Shown piece by piece: positions 17,031-24,938 of a DNA stretch of 37,866 nucleotides. Location: the NCBI GenBank assembly GCA_902781505.1, contig CACZJL010000019.1, positions 1 to 37,866 on the forward strand, written 5' to 3'. Each line of letters opens with the position of its first letter. Position 1 is the first letter of the stretch. The translations under genes and the position numbers were made by a program. The notes under the pieces are model-generated. The model had not been told where the DNA came from and did not search any database. It saw only the letters and a list, made by a program, of their open reading frames with translations. Origin of the DNA: an uncultured Lachnospiraceae bacterium. Lineage in GTDB: Bacteria; Bacillota; Clostridia; Lachnospirales; Lachnospiraceae.

Positions 17031-18543
17031 CGTTTCCTCCAAATTCAATAGAAGCTTCGAGAATGTGCTTCGTCGCAGCCGTCACATAATAATCCATGCT
17101 TCGTCTGACACCGACGGCCCAAAGCACCTTCTCGCCTTCTGCGAGAACGATGATGTAGTCTCTCTTACCCTTAAGCACTTTCTTATCAATAAAGACGCCT
17201 TTCAGCTTCTTGTAATTGCCATCCGAATCAATCAGCATCTTGTCGCCTGGCTCTCTATTCCTGAGCGTAAGCTGGCTCTGAATCTTGTCAAAGTCAAAAA
17301 ACTGTGTGTATGGATTATCCGGATAATCATCCATACTCTTTTTAAGCTGTAACTTCATGCGTACAGGACCTGCGTCCACATACACAATACCACCCCAGAG
17401 GAGCTGATCCTTCTGGAACTGGTCCATACAGCTTGCTGTCCAGATCTTCTTAAGATCTGTTACCTGTATCTCATCACGGGTGCGGTCGTAAACACGTACA
17501 AACTTACCATCACGTACTGCAATCAGTCCGTATGGAAGATCTACGGTTCTCTTTCCATCTCCCTGAAGGAGACGCTCAACCTGTAACACATGGGCCCGAT
17601 AGAAGTCTTTTCTCTTACCGGATGCCTTAGCCAGGTATTCCAGTAAGAACTTATGTAAGAATGGAGCCGGCAATTTTCTCGCATCTACGGAAATCATGCA
17701 GTCCCCGGTCTTTTTGTCCCACTTAATCAGATTCTTTGTAGAAACACGAATACACTCATCCAGCCAGTCATTGACCTCTCTGAGCGCCTCGGCAGCGTCA
17801 GCGATATGTGCAATACTCTGTCTGTTCACCTGTTCCGTCAGCTGCGGCATAATCGAATTACGAACGCGATTACGCATCATCTTATCATCTGCATTGGTGC
17901 TGTCAGTGACAAAATCCTGTTCCTGTGCCTCAAGATACCCTTCGATTTCCTCGCGGGTCAGGCGCAGCAACGGACGGATAACGCGGCCTGAAACAGGCTT
18001 AATGCCAGTGATACCGTCGATACCGGCACCTCTGGCCATATTCATAAGCACGGTTTCTGCCTGGTCTTCCACATGATGACCAACCGCAATGACAGCATTT
18101 GCCCTTGTTCTTGCGACCTCGGCAAATGCTTCATAGCGACAGTTTCTTCCAGCTTCTTCTTCTGTCTCGTGCCGTTCTTTCGCAATCTTCGGCACGTTGT
18201 ATTCCTTTACGATTACTTCAACGCCTAAGCGTTCACAAAGTTTCTGAACAAACTGCGCGTCCTTGTCGGCTTCCTTTCCGCGGATTCCGTGCTTAACATG
18301 CACTGCTACCAGCTTTGGAGCCTCCTTGCGCAATCCATTCTTAATGTCTTCTGCTGTCCACTCTGTAATTCTGGCAGCTTTCGCTTCCATTCTCCTGAAC
18401 AGCTCCTGCAATACTAAAAGAAGGCAGACTGAGTCTGCCCCGCCAGAGACGCCGACAACAACGGTCTTAACGTCCTTCAGCATGTTCTCTTCGCGAATTA
18501 ATGTCCGTACATTACGGAGTACCTGTTCTTGTGTCTTCTTCAT
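17011..18543 (-). CDS. tilS: tRNA(Ile)-lysidine synthase
   Basis: TilS converts C34 of the CAU-anticodon isoleucine tRNA to lysidine and is essential for reading AUA. The 510-aa protein has the PP-loop SGGADS (residues 33-38) and the VGHHVEDQAETVLMNMARGAGIDGI motif region that marks TilS. Further on are RPLLRLTREEIEGYL and a C-terminal domain (about 395-500) carrying LTLRNREPGDKM and KKLKGVFIDKKV. It is slightly longer than the Bacillus protein, with an N-terminal insertion around 55-70. The TAATG junction overlaps the divIC stop by one base. Confidence 0.94.
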   Translation of the reverse strand: MKKTQEQVLRNVRTLIREENMLKDVKTVVVGVSGGADSVCLLLVLQELFRRMEAKAARITEWTAEDIKNGLRKEAPKLVAVHVKHGIRGKEADKDAQFVQKLCERLGVEVIVKEYNVPKIAKERHETEEEAGRNCRYEAFAEVARTRANAVIAVGHHVEDQAETVLMNMARGAGIDGITGIKPVSGRVIRPLLRLTREEIEGYLEAQEQDFVTDSTNADDKMMRNRVRNSIMPQLTEQVNRQSIAHIADAAEALREVNDWLDECIRVSTKNLIKWDKKTGDCMISVDARKLPAPFLHKFLLEYLAKASGKRKDFYRAHVLQVERLLQGDGKRTVDLPYGLIAVRDGKFVRVYDRTRDEIQVTDLKKIWTASCMDQFQKDQLLWGGIVYVDAGPVRMKLQLKKSMDDYPDNPYTQFFDFDKIQSQLTLRNREPGDKMLIDSDGNYKKLKGVFIDKKVLKGKRDYIIVLAEGEKVLWAVGVRRSMDYYVTAATKHILEASIEFGGNDASKYV

Positions 18544-18905
18544 TATTTTTCTACCGGTCGAAATACGATTTCATCAGGATAAATCAGACCAAACTTACTC
18601 TGAGCAATAGATTCAACATACTGCTTTGTGTGCGTATAGGCCTCTTTCTCCTGAAGCTGTGTTGTCCTTGCCTTCTGTTCCTCGATTTGCGCATTCAAAC
18701 TAGCGATCTGCGACTGATATTCCCTGTTCTTCACCGATAATCCATGTCGATTAAACAGGAATACAGCTGCAAGAAGCACGACGCAACAAGAAACCGCAGC
18801 AAAAGTAATTCTCTGCTGCGCAATTCTAATCCTGCGACGTCTTTCTTTTTGTCTTCTTGTTTCGAGTTTCATACCAATTTCATCTCTCTTCTTATTCACC
18901 CTCAC
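18543..18905 (-). CDS. divIC: Septum formation initiator family protein (DivIC/FtsB-like)
   Basis: The 120-aa protein has a strongly basic N-terminus, one membrane helix (about 33-53) and an outside coiled coil (about 58-85), ending in a short SKFGLIYPDEIVF motif typical of the FtsB/DivIC/FtsL group. These bitopic proteins help assemble the division complex. Gene order (rqcP upstream, tilS downstream) matches divIC in Bacillus. The start is uncertain: GTG at 18905, GTG two codons later with GGGG just upstream, or ATG at 18872 are all possible and change only the cytoplasmic tail. The intergenic 18906-18957 holds a small CACCC/GGGTG hairpin and no gene. Confidence 0.8.
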   Translation of the reverse strand: MRVNKKRDEIGMKLETRRQKERRRRIRIAQQRITFAAVSCCVVLLAAVFLFNRHGLSVKNREYQSQIASLNAQIEEQKARTTQLQEKEAYTHTKQYVESIAQSKFGLIYPDEIVFRPVEK

Positions 18906-18957
18906 CCCTAAGGGTGTAAAAACTATTGTGCTACTCTACCCTAGTTTATCATTTTCT

Positions 18958-19197
18958 TTACAAATATTCAAACATTTCAGCGACATCTTCTTTGTGAACT
19001 GTCTCTTTTACGTCCTTCACTCTGACTGCCACAGTACGGTTACCAAACGCGATGGAAATTTCATCTCCCGGCTTGATATCAACGGAAGCCTTAGCAACGC
19101 GCCCGTTCACGGTTACACGGCCTGCATTACACGCATCATTTGCCACGGTGCGACGCTTAATTAATCTGGATACCTTTAAGTATTTATCGAGTCTCAT
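18958..19197 (-). CDS. rqcP: S4-domain RNA-binding protein of ribosome quality control (RqcP)
   Basis: This 79-aa protein is almost entirely an S4 domain: MRLDKYLKVSRLIKRR, then VNGRVAKASVDIKPGDEISI. It matches RqcP (YabO) of Bacillus, which works with RqcH to add alanine tails to stalled nascent chains on 50S subunits. The heat-shock protein Hsp15 is the related proteobacterial form. AAAAGGAGG lies just before the ATG. Downstream, yabP and yabQ, which follow this gene in sporulating relatives, are missing. Upstream lies hup, separated by its terminator. Confidence 0.9.
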   Translation of the reverse strand: MRLDKYLKVSRLIKRRTVANDACNAGRVTVNGRVAKASVDIKPGDEISIAFGNRTVAVRVKDVKETVHKEDVAEMFEYL

Positions 19198-19290
19198 GGA
19201 TAAGCCTCCTTTTGGCTCTGATTCTTCCCCTGCCTGTCACAACCTGTTTTACCGGTGTAAATCAGTTCCGGCTGACATCAGGAAGCAGTT

Positions 19291-19325
19291 AAAAAAAAGA
19301 AGGAAGCGAACGAGCCGCTTCCTTC
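19291..19325 (-). terminator. Rho-independent terminator after hup
   Basis: GAAGGAAGCG (19299-19308) pairs perfectly with CGCTTCCTTC (19316-19325) around a 7-nt loop. On the minus strand the stem is followed by eight T residues (19291-19298). It lies 28 bases past the hup stop. rqcP, 94 bases further on, would need readthrough or its own promoter; no convincing promoter hexamers were seen between them. Confidence 0.92.
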
Positions 19326-19353
19326 CTGAATAACAGTCGGTTCCCCGTCTGAA

Positions 19354-19650
19354 TTACTTCTTCTTATTAGACTTCTTGCTGTTTACAGCATCCTTTAAAG
19401 CCTTACCGGCTCTGAACTTAGGTGCCTTAGAAGCAGCAATCTTGATTGTCTTACCTGTCTGAGGGTTCTTACCGTTTCTTGCTGCTCTTTCAACAACTTC
19501 GAAAGAACCGAAACCGATGAGCTGAACCTTATCGCCATCAGCTAATGCAGCAGCAATCTGATCTACTACAGCGTTAACAGCCTTTTCAGCGTCCTTCTTC
19601 TTAAGTTCTGTTGCTTCTGCAACTGCAGCTACTAATTCTGTCTTGTTCAT
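19354..19650 (-). CDS. hup: HU-type nucleoid DNA-binding protein
   Basis: This 98-aa histone-like protein bends and compacts DNA as a dimer. It begins [25 protein letters not shown], with the [21 protein letters not shown] arm that grips the minor groove, where the Asn-Pro pair intercalates. A short Lys/Ser-rich tail, NSKKSNKKK, extends beyond the usual 90 residues. Codons are strongly biased, as in highly expressed genes. AAAGGAG lies before the ATG, and a near-consensus promoter stands about 70-90 bases upstream. Confidence 0.96.
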   Translation of the reverse strand: MNKTELVAAVAEATELKKKDAEKAVNAVVDQIAAALADGDKVQLIGFGSFEVVERAARNGKNPQTGKTIKIAASKAPKFRAGKALKDAVNSKKSNKKK

Positions 19651-19715
19651 TATAAAACTCTCCTTTATTCTTGAGATTGTTGGGCTAATTTAAGTGTCTG
19701 CCCCCTACAAATCCT

Positions 19716-19744
19716 TTTATATACTTCTCATGCGGGTTTGTCAA
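19716..19744 (-). promoter_or_regulatory. Strong sigma-A promoter for hup
   Basis: On the minus strand, a perfect TTGACA (19739-19744), a 17-nt spacer and TATAAA (19716-19721) precede hup by about 65 bases. This is the best promoter match in the window and fits a highly expressed nucleoid protein. Confidence 0.88.
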
Positions 19745-19781
19745 CATTTTTCATTCAAAAAGCCAGTATTTACGGGCATTT

Positions 19782-19799
19782 TCGACATATTCGACATAT
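19782..19799. repeat. Tandem 9-bp repeat upstream of the hup promoter
   Basis: TCGACATAT occurs twice in direct contact (19782-19790 and 19791-19799), about 40 bases upstream of the hup -35 box, in an AT-rich stretch (19740-19842) that contains no gene. It might be a binding site for an activator or an upstream element. Confidence 0.5.
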
Positions 19800-19842
19800 T
19801 TTTTGCGGATTTTTCGCCATTTTGACCCAAAAAGTCACGTTC

Positions 19843-21186
19843 TTACATGGATTTTACAGGGCTTTCATGATGGTCTTCATTCATAATTTCTTCGACATCG
19901 CGTCCGATTTTCTCCTGCGTTTTTACATACTTTCTGTCAAGGCAGATATCGCGGATTACAAGGACACTTAAAATAAAGGTTGTCGTTGCTGCAATCTTTG
20001 TATGCATCGCATCATGCAGATAAAACCAGTCTCTCGGAAGATTCTCGATATTGTTGGTAAATGGTACGGCAAAAAGCATCCCCATCATCAGAATGATGTA
20101 TTTAATATCTCTCTTCTCAAGGTAATCACTGTTAAACAGTGCCATGAACGGAAGCACAAGGAACAGTCCTGTATAGCTGTTTGAGAATCCCGGAAGTCCT
20201 ATTACCATCAGGGAAAGAATCAGAATTTTCTTCCATGGCTTCAGACTGCGAAAGATTCCAAGTGTTCCCATGATTGCAAAGAACAGCCGATACAGATTTG
20301 CAAAAAACTCTGCAGGTTTTTCCGCAAGTCCCACCTTTCGAAGCATTGTAATAATGAAGCTTGAGAAGTCATAGCGCAGGTACTTGGCCCCATTAAAACC
20401 ACTGGTTGTCTTCTGAATATTGTGCCACATTACAAAGAACTGATCGAACCCGCCAAACAGTAAGAATGGAAGGAAGAATACGGCAATTCCATAGATAATT
20501 GCTCTAATTGCCTCTCCCCATCTCTTCTCCTTAATCAAAAGAAGTCCGAACACACACGGATAGCCCTTTAAAGAAGCCGCAAACGCAAGGCAGATCAGTC
20601 CCATTTCCCGAAGGAAACGACTGTCGGAATCCTTCCATGTAAGGAAGGCAAGAACACCTGCATAGCTTAAAATAATGACATTTCCACGCTCAACCGCATT
20701 TAAAAACGGAAGTGACAACATCATGATCACGGTAAAGTAGGCTCGCTCGCCTGGCTTTCCGTTTTTGTACATGTAGGTCAGCGCTACATATGCGCCGATG
20801 GAAATAATCAGGAAGAAAATAACTGCAAGCATGGTTTCCTGCGTAATTTTTTCTTCTACAAGACCGCCGGTTCCAAGATAGATTTCTCTTACATCTTCCG
20901 GAAAAATCACGGTAAATGCCCGGAGTAAAAGGTAGGTAAACGGCGGATAGATTACGCCTTCCGCATATGGATTTGGTTGCATCGCATCGCGAAGAGAGTT
21001 AATAAAATCCATAAAGGTATCATGCACATCGTAAAAGAACATTCCATATACGGAGCGCCCTTCGGTCACTACAAATTCTGCATAAAGTCCGATCAGGACC
21101 GCGAACATCAGGATATAACATCCCATTTTTATGGCTCTGGTCGTTTCATCGGTCAGAACAAATTTCTGTTCTTCTGTATTTTTCAT
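19843..21186 (-). CDS. GT87-type integral membrane glycosyltransferase
   Basis: This 447-aa polytopic protein has about ten predicted membrane helices. The first outside loop contains YAEGVIYPPFTYLLLRAF, which fits the Pro-rich motif of the DUF2029/GT87 polyprenyl-phosphate-sugar glycosyltransferases (related to mycobacterial mannosyltransferases). The third to seventh helices include the charged ERGNVI and LKGYP segments seen in that family. It probably adds a sugar from a lipid donor to a cell-envelope acceptor. The start is the ATG at 21184-21186, with GGGAGG nine bases upstream; an in-frame start 17 codons earlier lacks a good site. A TATAAT (21248-21253, minus strand) may be its -10. Confidence 0.75.
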   Translation of the reverse strand: MKNTEEQKFVLTDETTRAIKMGCYILMFAVLIGLYAEFVVTEGRSVYGMFFYDVHDTFMDFINSLRDAMQPNPYAEGVIYPPFTYLLLRAFTVIFPEDVREIYLGTGGLVEEKITQETMLAVIFFLIISIGAYVALTYMYKNGKPGERAYFTVIMMLSLPFLNAVERGNVIILSYAGVLAFLTWKDSDSRFLREMGLICLAFAASLKGYPCVFGLLLIKEKRWGEAIRAIIYGIAVFFLPFLLFGGFDQFFVMWHNIQKTTSGFNGAKYLRYDFSSFIITMLRKVGLAEKPAEFFANLYRLFFAIMGTLGIFRSLKPWKKILILSLMVIGLPGFSNSYTGLFLVLPFMALFNSDYLEKRDIKYIILMMGMLFAVPFTNNIENLPRDWFYLHDAMHTKIAATTTFILSVLVIRDICLDRKYVKTQEKIGRDVEEIMNEDHHESPVKSM

Positions 21187-21283
21187 ATAAAAAAGCCTCC
21201 CGACTTTAAACGTGCCCCTAATTTTTGTCACACACATTTCAACCGTAATTATACCTTTCCAGGTGGATTTGCGCCAGTAATAA

Positions 21284-21292
21284 TGCTATAAT
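21284..21292 (+). promoter_or_regulatory. Extended -10 promoter for the GltD-like gene
   Basis: TGCTATAAT is a full extended -10 element ending 54 bases before the ATG. The matching -35 position (TGGATT, 21264-21269) is weak, as is usual for extended -10 promoters. A minus-strand TATAAT at 21248-21253 points the other way, so the two divergent genes may share this 160-bp region. Confidence 0.7.
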
Positions 21293-21346
21293 TTAGGCAT
21301 CTATTACGTGACTGCAATTGAATATCACGAAACCAAGGAGGTTTTT

Positions 21347-22642
21347 ATGGCTTTACATGTACTTGATGAGGCAAATCGCTGTTTACAGTGTAAAGTGCCA
21401 ATGTGCAGAAAGGGTTGCCCGATTAACACCAACATCCCGGAGGCAATCCGCCTTTTAAAGGAGAATAATCTCAATGAAGCAGGCTGGATGCTGTTTGAAA
21501 ACAATCCGCTTACCACGGTATGTTCTCTGATCTGCAATCATGAAAATCAGTGTGAAGGTCATTGTATATTGGGAAAGAAAGGCACTCCGGTGCATTTCTC
21601 TACCATTGAGAATTATATTTCCACAACCTATGCAAATCAGATGACACAGGGACCAAAGGAAAGTAACGGTATGCGTGTTGCCATCATCGGCAGCGGCCCT
21701 GCCGGCATCACAATCGCAATCATTCTTGCCAGATACGGCTATCAGGTTACGATTTTTGAAGGCAAAGACAAAATCGGCGGCGTTCTTCGTTACGGAATTC
21801 CTGAATTCCGCCTTCCAAAGTCTGTACTTGATGACATTGAATACCGTCATCTTCGCATGAAGGGAATCCAGGTTCGTCCAAACACCCTGATTGGTACTTC
21901 CATCACCATCGAAGATTTGTTCCGCGATGGATATAAATCCATCTTCATTGGAACCGGCGTTTGGAAGCCAAATTCTCTTCATATCAAGGGTGAGACATTC
22001 GGCAATGTTCACTTTGGTATCAACTATCTAAACAATCCGGATGTCTATCATTTAGGCGAACGCGTTATTGTTATCGGCGCCGGTAATGCTGCCATGGATG
22101 TAGCAAGAACCGCGCTCAGACACGGTGCTCGTTATATCACCTGCTTTTCTATTACAAAGAAGGTTGCAGCAAGTGATTATGAGTTCTCCTATGCTCAGCT
22201 TGAAGGCATCGACTTTGAATACAACTGGAAGCCGGTAGAAATCAAGGATAACGGTGTAATCTTCCGCAAGGTGGAGGAAGCGGAAGATGGAACCTTTACT
22301 GATGTTCCTGATTCTGACACCCTCTTCCCATCTGATTCTGTTGTCATCAGTATCAGCCAGGGTCCGCAGACTGAGCTGGTTAATTCTACAAAGGGCCTGT
22401 CAGCCAATACCCGCGGTCTTCTTGAAGCCGACGAGAATGGTTACACCACAAGACCTGGCATCTTCGCTTCCGGCGATGCCGTTAATGGCGCCCGCACAGT
22501 TGTTGAGGCCGTTGCTCACAGCAAGGTTGTTGCAGAATCCATGCATCAGTACATGCAAAGCCTTCCAAAGGATGCATCTGAGACACCGGCTGACACCGCA
22601 AGGAAAACAGCAGAAATCGCAGCCCGCGAGCACTTTGAATGA
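21347..22642 (+). CDS. GltD-like NAD(P)H flavoprotein oxidoreductase
   Basis: This 431-aa protein matches the small subunit of glutamate synthase and related electron-transfer flavoproteins. The N-terminal 100 residues hold two Cys clusters (CLQCKVPMCRKGCP and CSLICNHENQCEGHC) for 4Fe-4S centres. Then come an FAD Rossmann motif, VAIIGSGPAG, followed by GGVLRYGIPEFRLPK, and an NAD(P) site, VIVIGAGNAAMD. The C-terminal GIFASGDAVNGARTVVEAV completes the FAD site. No large glutamate synthase subunit is nearby, so the electron acceptor is unknown. The start is the ATG at 21347, because AAGGAGG lies six bases upstream. A longer frame from 21308 lacks such a site. Confidence 0.85.
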   Translation: MALHVLDEANRCLQCKVPMCRKGCPINTNIPEAIRLLKENNLNEAGWMLFENNPLTTVCSLICNHENQCEGHCILGKKGTPVHFSTIENYISTTYANQMTQGPKESNGMRVAIIGSGPAGITIAIILARYGYQVTIFEGKDKIGGVLRYGIPEFRLPKSVLDDIEYRHLRMKGIQVRPNTLIGTSITIEDLFRDGYKSIFIGTGVWKPNSLHIKGETFGNVHFGINYLNNPDVYHLGERVIVIGAGNAAMDVARTALRHGARYITCFSITKKVAASDYEFSYAQLEGIDFEYNWKPVEIKDNGVIFRKVEEAEDGTFTDVPDSDTLFPSDSVVISISQGPQTELVNSTKGLSANTRGLLEADENGYTTRPGIFASGDAVNGARTVVEAVAHSKVVAESMHQYMQSLPKDASETPADTARKTAEIAAREHFE

Positions 22643-22666
22643 ATCAAGGCCGCTCAACAAAAAAAC

Positions 22667-22704
22667 ACGCCCTGCCGGGAGTTTAATTCTCCTGTGCAGG
22701 GCGT
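22667..22704. terminator. Bidirectional terminator between converging genes
   Basis: ACGCCCTGC (22667-22675) pairs with GCAGGGCGT (22696-22704), and an inner GGAG/CTCC (22678-22681/22689-22692) extends the hairpin. A runs lie on the left (seven A before the stem) and T-rich sequence on the right, so it can stop transcripts from both sides. Confidence 0.9.
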
Positions 22705-22709
22705 TTATT

Positions 22710-23330
22710 TTACTTATTTTCAATAAAGAGTTCTGTGAAGTAAGGAAGAGTCTTGCACCAGTCGCAGAATGTATGCCATTCTTCGAGACGATGATCCTTA
22801 CGGTCATAGTAGATACCAAGCAGATTCTCGTAGTTTAAGGTGCAGGTACGCATCTGGTTGTAGCTTTCAGGCAGAAGCTGAATCATGTCATACCAGAGCT
22901 GTTTGTCCTTTGTTTCAACATACTGCTGACGGATTCCCTCAAGACCTTCAATCATGGCATCCATGATTTTGAAGCCCTGCTCGTCTAAGTGATCGACACT
23001 GAAATCAGCTCGTTCAAAAGGCTTTGCCGAAATCTTATGCATGGTAGATGTAGAGTTGGCAACGGTTGCCACTTTGTATGTATCGTACTCCTTCCACCAG
23101 TATAAAGGTGCTGTAATATCAACCGATACAAAAATCTGACGGATAAACTTTCTGTGGCTTGAACCGGCCTTTGAAAGGCGCTTGGCAAGGTCAAGGTCAT
23201 TAGGTCCGAACACGAAGCTTCCATCCTCTGCAAAGGAGGAATCCATGCGATCCCAGCTGTTATAAGAATTACGGGCACCGCGAATCGCATTATCAAAGTT
23301 CATCACGGATGTACGTTCTAATTTAATCAT
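22710..23330 (-). CDS. ThyX-like protein of unknown function
   Basis: The 206-aa soluble protein is not a textbook family member. Its middle segment, SHRKFIRQIFVSVDITAP, then YWWKEYDTYKV and NSTSTMHK, resembles the fold and order of FAD-dependent thymidylate synthase (ThyX) relatives, but the canonical RHRxxSxxExSxRY motif is not intact. So it is either a diverged ThyX paralogue or an unrelated protein. The C-terminal third is rich in Tyr and Trp (LPESYNQMRTCTLNYENLLG and HTFCDWCKTLPYF). The start is the ATG at 23328-23330, with GGAGG eight bases upstream. It follows the GH32 gene by 90 nt with no clear terminator between, and ends at a strong shared terminator. Confidence 0.6.
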   Translation of the reverse strand: MIKLERTSVMNFDNAIRGARNSYNSWDRMDSSFAEDGSFVFGPNDLDLAKRLSKAGSSHRKFIRQIFVSVDITAPLYWWKEYDTYKVATVANSTSTMHKISAKPFERADFSVDHLDEQGFKIMDAMIEGLEGIRQQYVETKDKQLWYDMIQLLPESYNQMRTCTLNYENLLGIYYDRKDHRLEEWHTFCDWCKTLPYFTELFIENK

Positions 23331-23420
23331 TCCTGTTTCCTCCAAAAAATTCTTCTTATAAGTTTACTTTAATCCCAGCAGTTTGTCCACGACTGAATCA
23401 GCCGATTGCGGGCGGCTGGT

Positions 23421-24938
23421 CTACTTAAGCTCCCAGGTTTTCGTTCTGACGTCCCCTTCTGTCACCTTGAGCGCAAGCTTTCCGTACATCGGGTAGATTC
23501 TTGACGTAAAGACTTCCTCTCCTTCATTAATGAATACCTCTACACTCGATGCATCAGTGATAATTTCAAGCTTTCTGATTTCAGAGATTCTGATTCCTCT
23601 CGTACCGCGACCAGCGCCGAGGCGCTCTGAGTCAAATGCGAAGAGGAAGGTCGATTCTTCTTTATTAAACTGCAGCACCAGGCTGCTTTCTTCAAAGAAT
23701 TCTGACATTTCAAACAGAAGATCTTCTCCGCTTTCTGCTTCCTGTACTTTAACGTGCGCATCCACATAAAAAGATTCGTCCGTAAAATCTGTCAGCTCCA
23801 GCTGGAAGCTCTCCCCGCAAGGATTGTCAACCAGCACGTCCATTGACTTTAACAGAACCGGCTGGTTCTCATAACATTTGCCGCGGAGCAGCGCAAGCTC
23901 CGGAACCGGCTTCTGTGCAATGGTGAAGATTCCTTTTCTCTCAGACAGGTGCAGCACGCGCGGAATGGTCAGCATGTTGCTCCAGCCTTCCTCCTGCTCC
24001 GGCCTTCTGTAAGGGGAGTCGGGCATTCCCATCCAGCCAATCAGCAGGCGGGTCCCGTCTTCATCTCGCCAGGTCTGAGGCGCATAGAAATCAAAGCCAT
24101 GGTCCCATTCCCGAAACATATTGACCGGAATGCGGGCCTCCTTTTTTTTCTTCATGTCGACTTGAAAATACCCGGACTGATGTGGATTCTGATAATGCAG
24201 CCCCATCGGTTCTACTCCCTGCAGACAGCAGGAAAGGAAGTAATAGTCTTCCATTCGAAAGACATCAGGGCACTCCCACATATATCCTAACGGTTCTTTA
24301 GAATACAGGATTCTCACGGCTTTCCAGTGAATCTTATCGACAGAACGGAAGATGATTGCCTCTCCGACATGTTTTTTCGAACTTGCTCCCTGAACCATAT
24401 AATACAGCGGCTTTTCTATCTCTGGAATTGTCATATCAAGAACCATATTCCTGTCAGTTCTGTACAGAGAAGAGACCCAGATAACGTCTTCCTTCCATAC
24501 CTTCGGATCACGGATGCCACGGCTGATTTCTCTTGGATAATCAGAATTGGTCATCAGCACCTTTTTATTGACAAACTGAATTCCGTCTTTTGAAGAAACA
24601 GTCATGGTATACGCCAGTCGATGTTCGTCATCTGCCTGCCCCTCTTCAAACACATTTCCCGTGTAGAAAAGCTGAAGGGTATCCCCTTCAACAAGCGCAG
24701 AACCGGAATAGGCTCCGTCCTTATCCTCCGGAGAATCCGGCATAATCGCAGCCGGCAGAGCTTTCCAGTGAAGAAGATCCTGACTGCAAACGTGTCCCCA
24801 CTGAATCACGCCGGAACAATCCGGCTGTTCAGAGTATTGATAGAACACATGATATTCCCCGTTAAACACGCAACACCCATTCGGGTCATTCAGCCAGCCA
24901 TCACTGACGATATGAAATATCGGTTTCCATTTATTCAT
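23421..24938 (-). CDS. GH32 beta-fructosidase (sucrose-6-phosphate hydrolase-like)
   Basis: This 505-aa cytoplasmic enzyme has no signal peptide. It carries the three acidic residues of GH32: WLNDPNG (nucleophile Asp18), RDP (transition-state stabiliser Asp144) and WECPD (acid/base Glu222), in a five-bladed propeller, then a C-terminal beta-sandwich (about 350-505). It should hydrolyse sucrose, sucrose-6-phosphate or short fructans. It overlaps the LacI regulator by 4 nt. No sugar transporter or fructokinase lies next to it, so the phosphorylation state of the substrate cannot be told. Confidence 0.9.
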   Translation of the reverse strand: MNKWKPIFHIVSDGWLNDPNGCCVFNGEYHVFYQYSEQPDCSGVIQWGHVCSQDLLHWKALPAAIMPDSPEDKDGAYSGSALVEGDTLQLFYTGNVFEEGQADDEHRLAYTMTVSSKDGIQFVNKKVLMTNSDYPREISRGIRDPKVWKEDVIWVSSLYRTDRNMVLDMTIPEIEKPLYYMVQGASSKKHVGEAIIFRSVDKIHWKAVRILYSKEPLGYMWECPDVFRMEDYYFLSCCLQGVEPMGLHYQNPHQSGYFQVDMKKKKEARIPVNMFREWDHGFDFYAPQTWRDEDGTRLLIGWMGMPDSPYRRPEQEEGWSNMLTIPRVLHLSERKGIFTIAQKPVPELALLRGKCYENQPVLLKSMDVLVDNPCGESFQLELTDFTDESFYVDAHVKVQEAESGEDLLFEMSEFFEESSLVLQFNKEESTFLFAFDSERLGAGRGTRGIRISEIRKLEIITDASSVEVFINEGEEVFTSRIYPMYGKLALKVTEGDVRTKTWELK

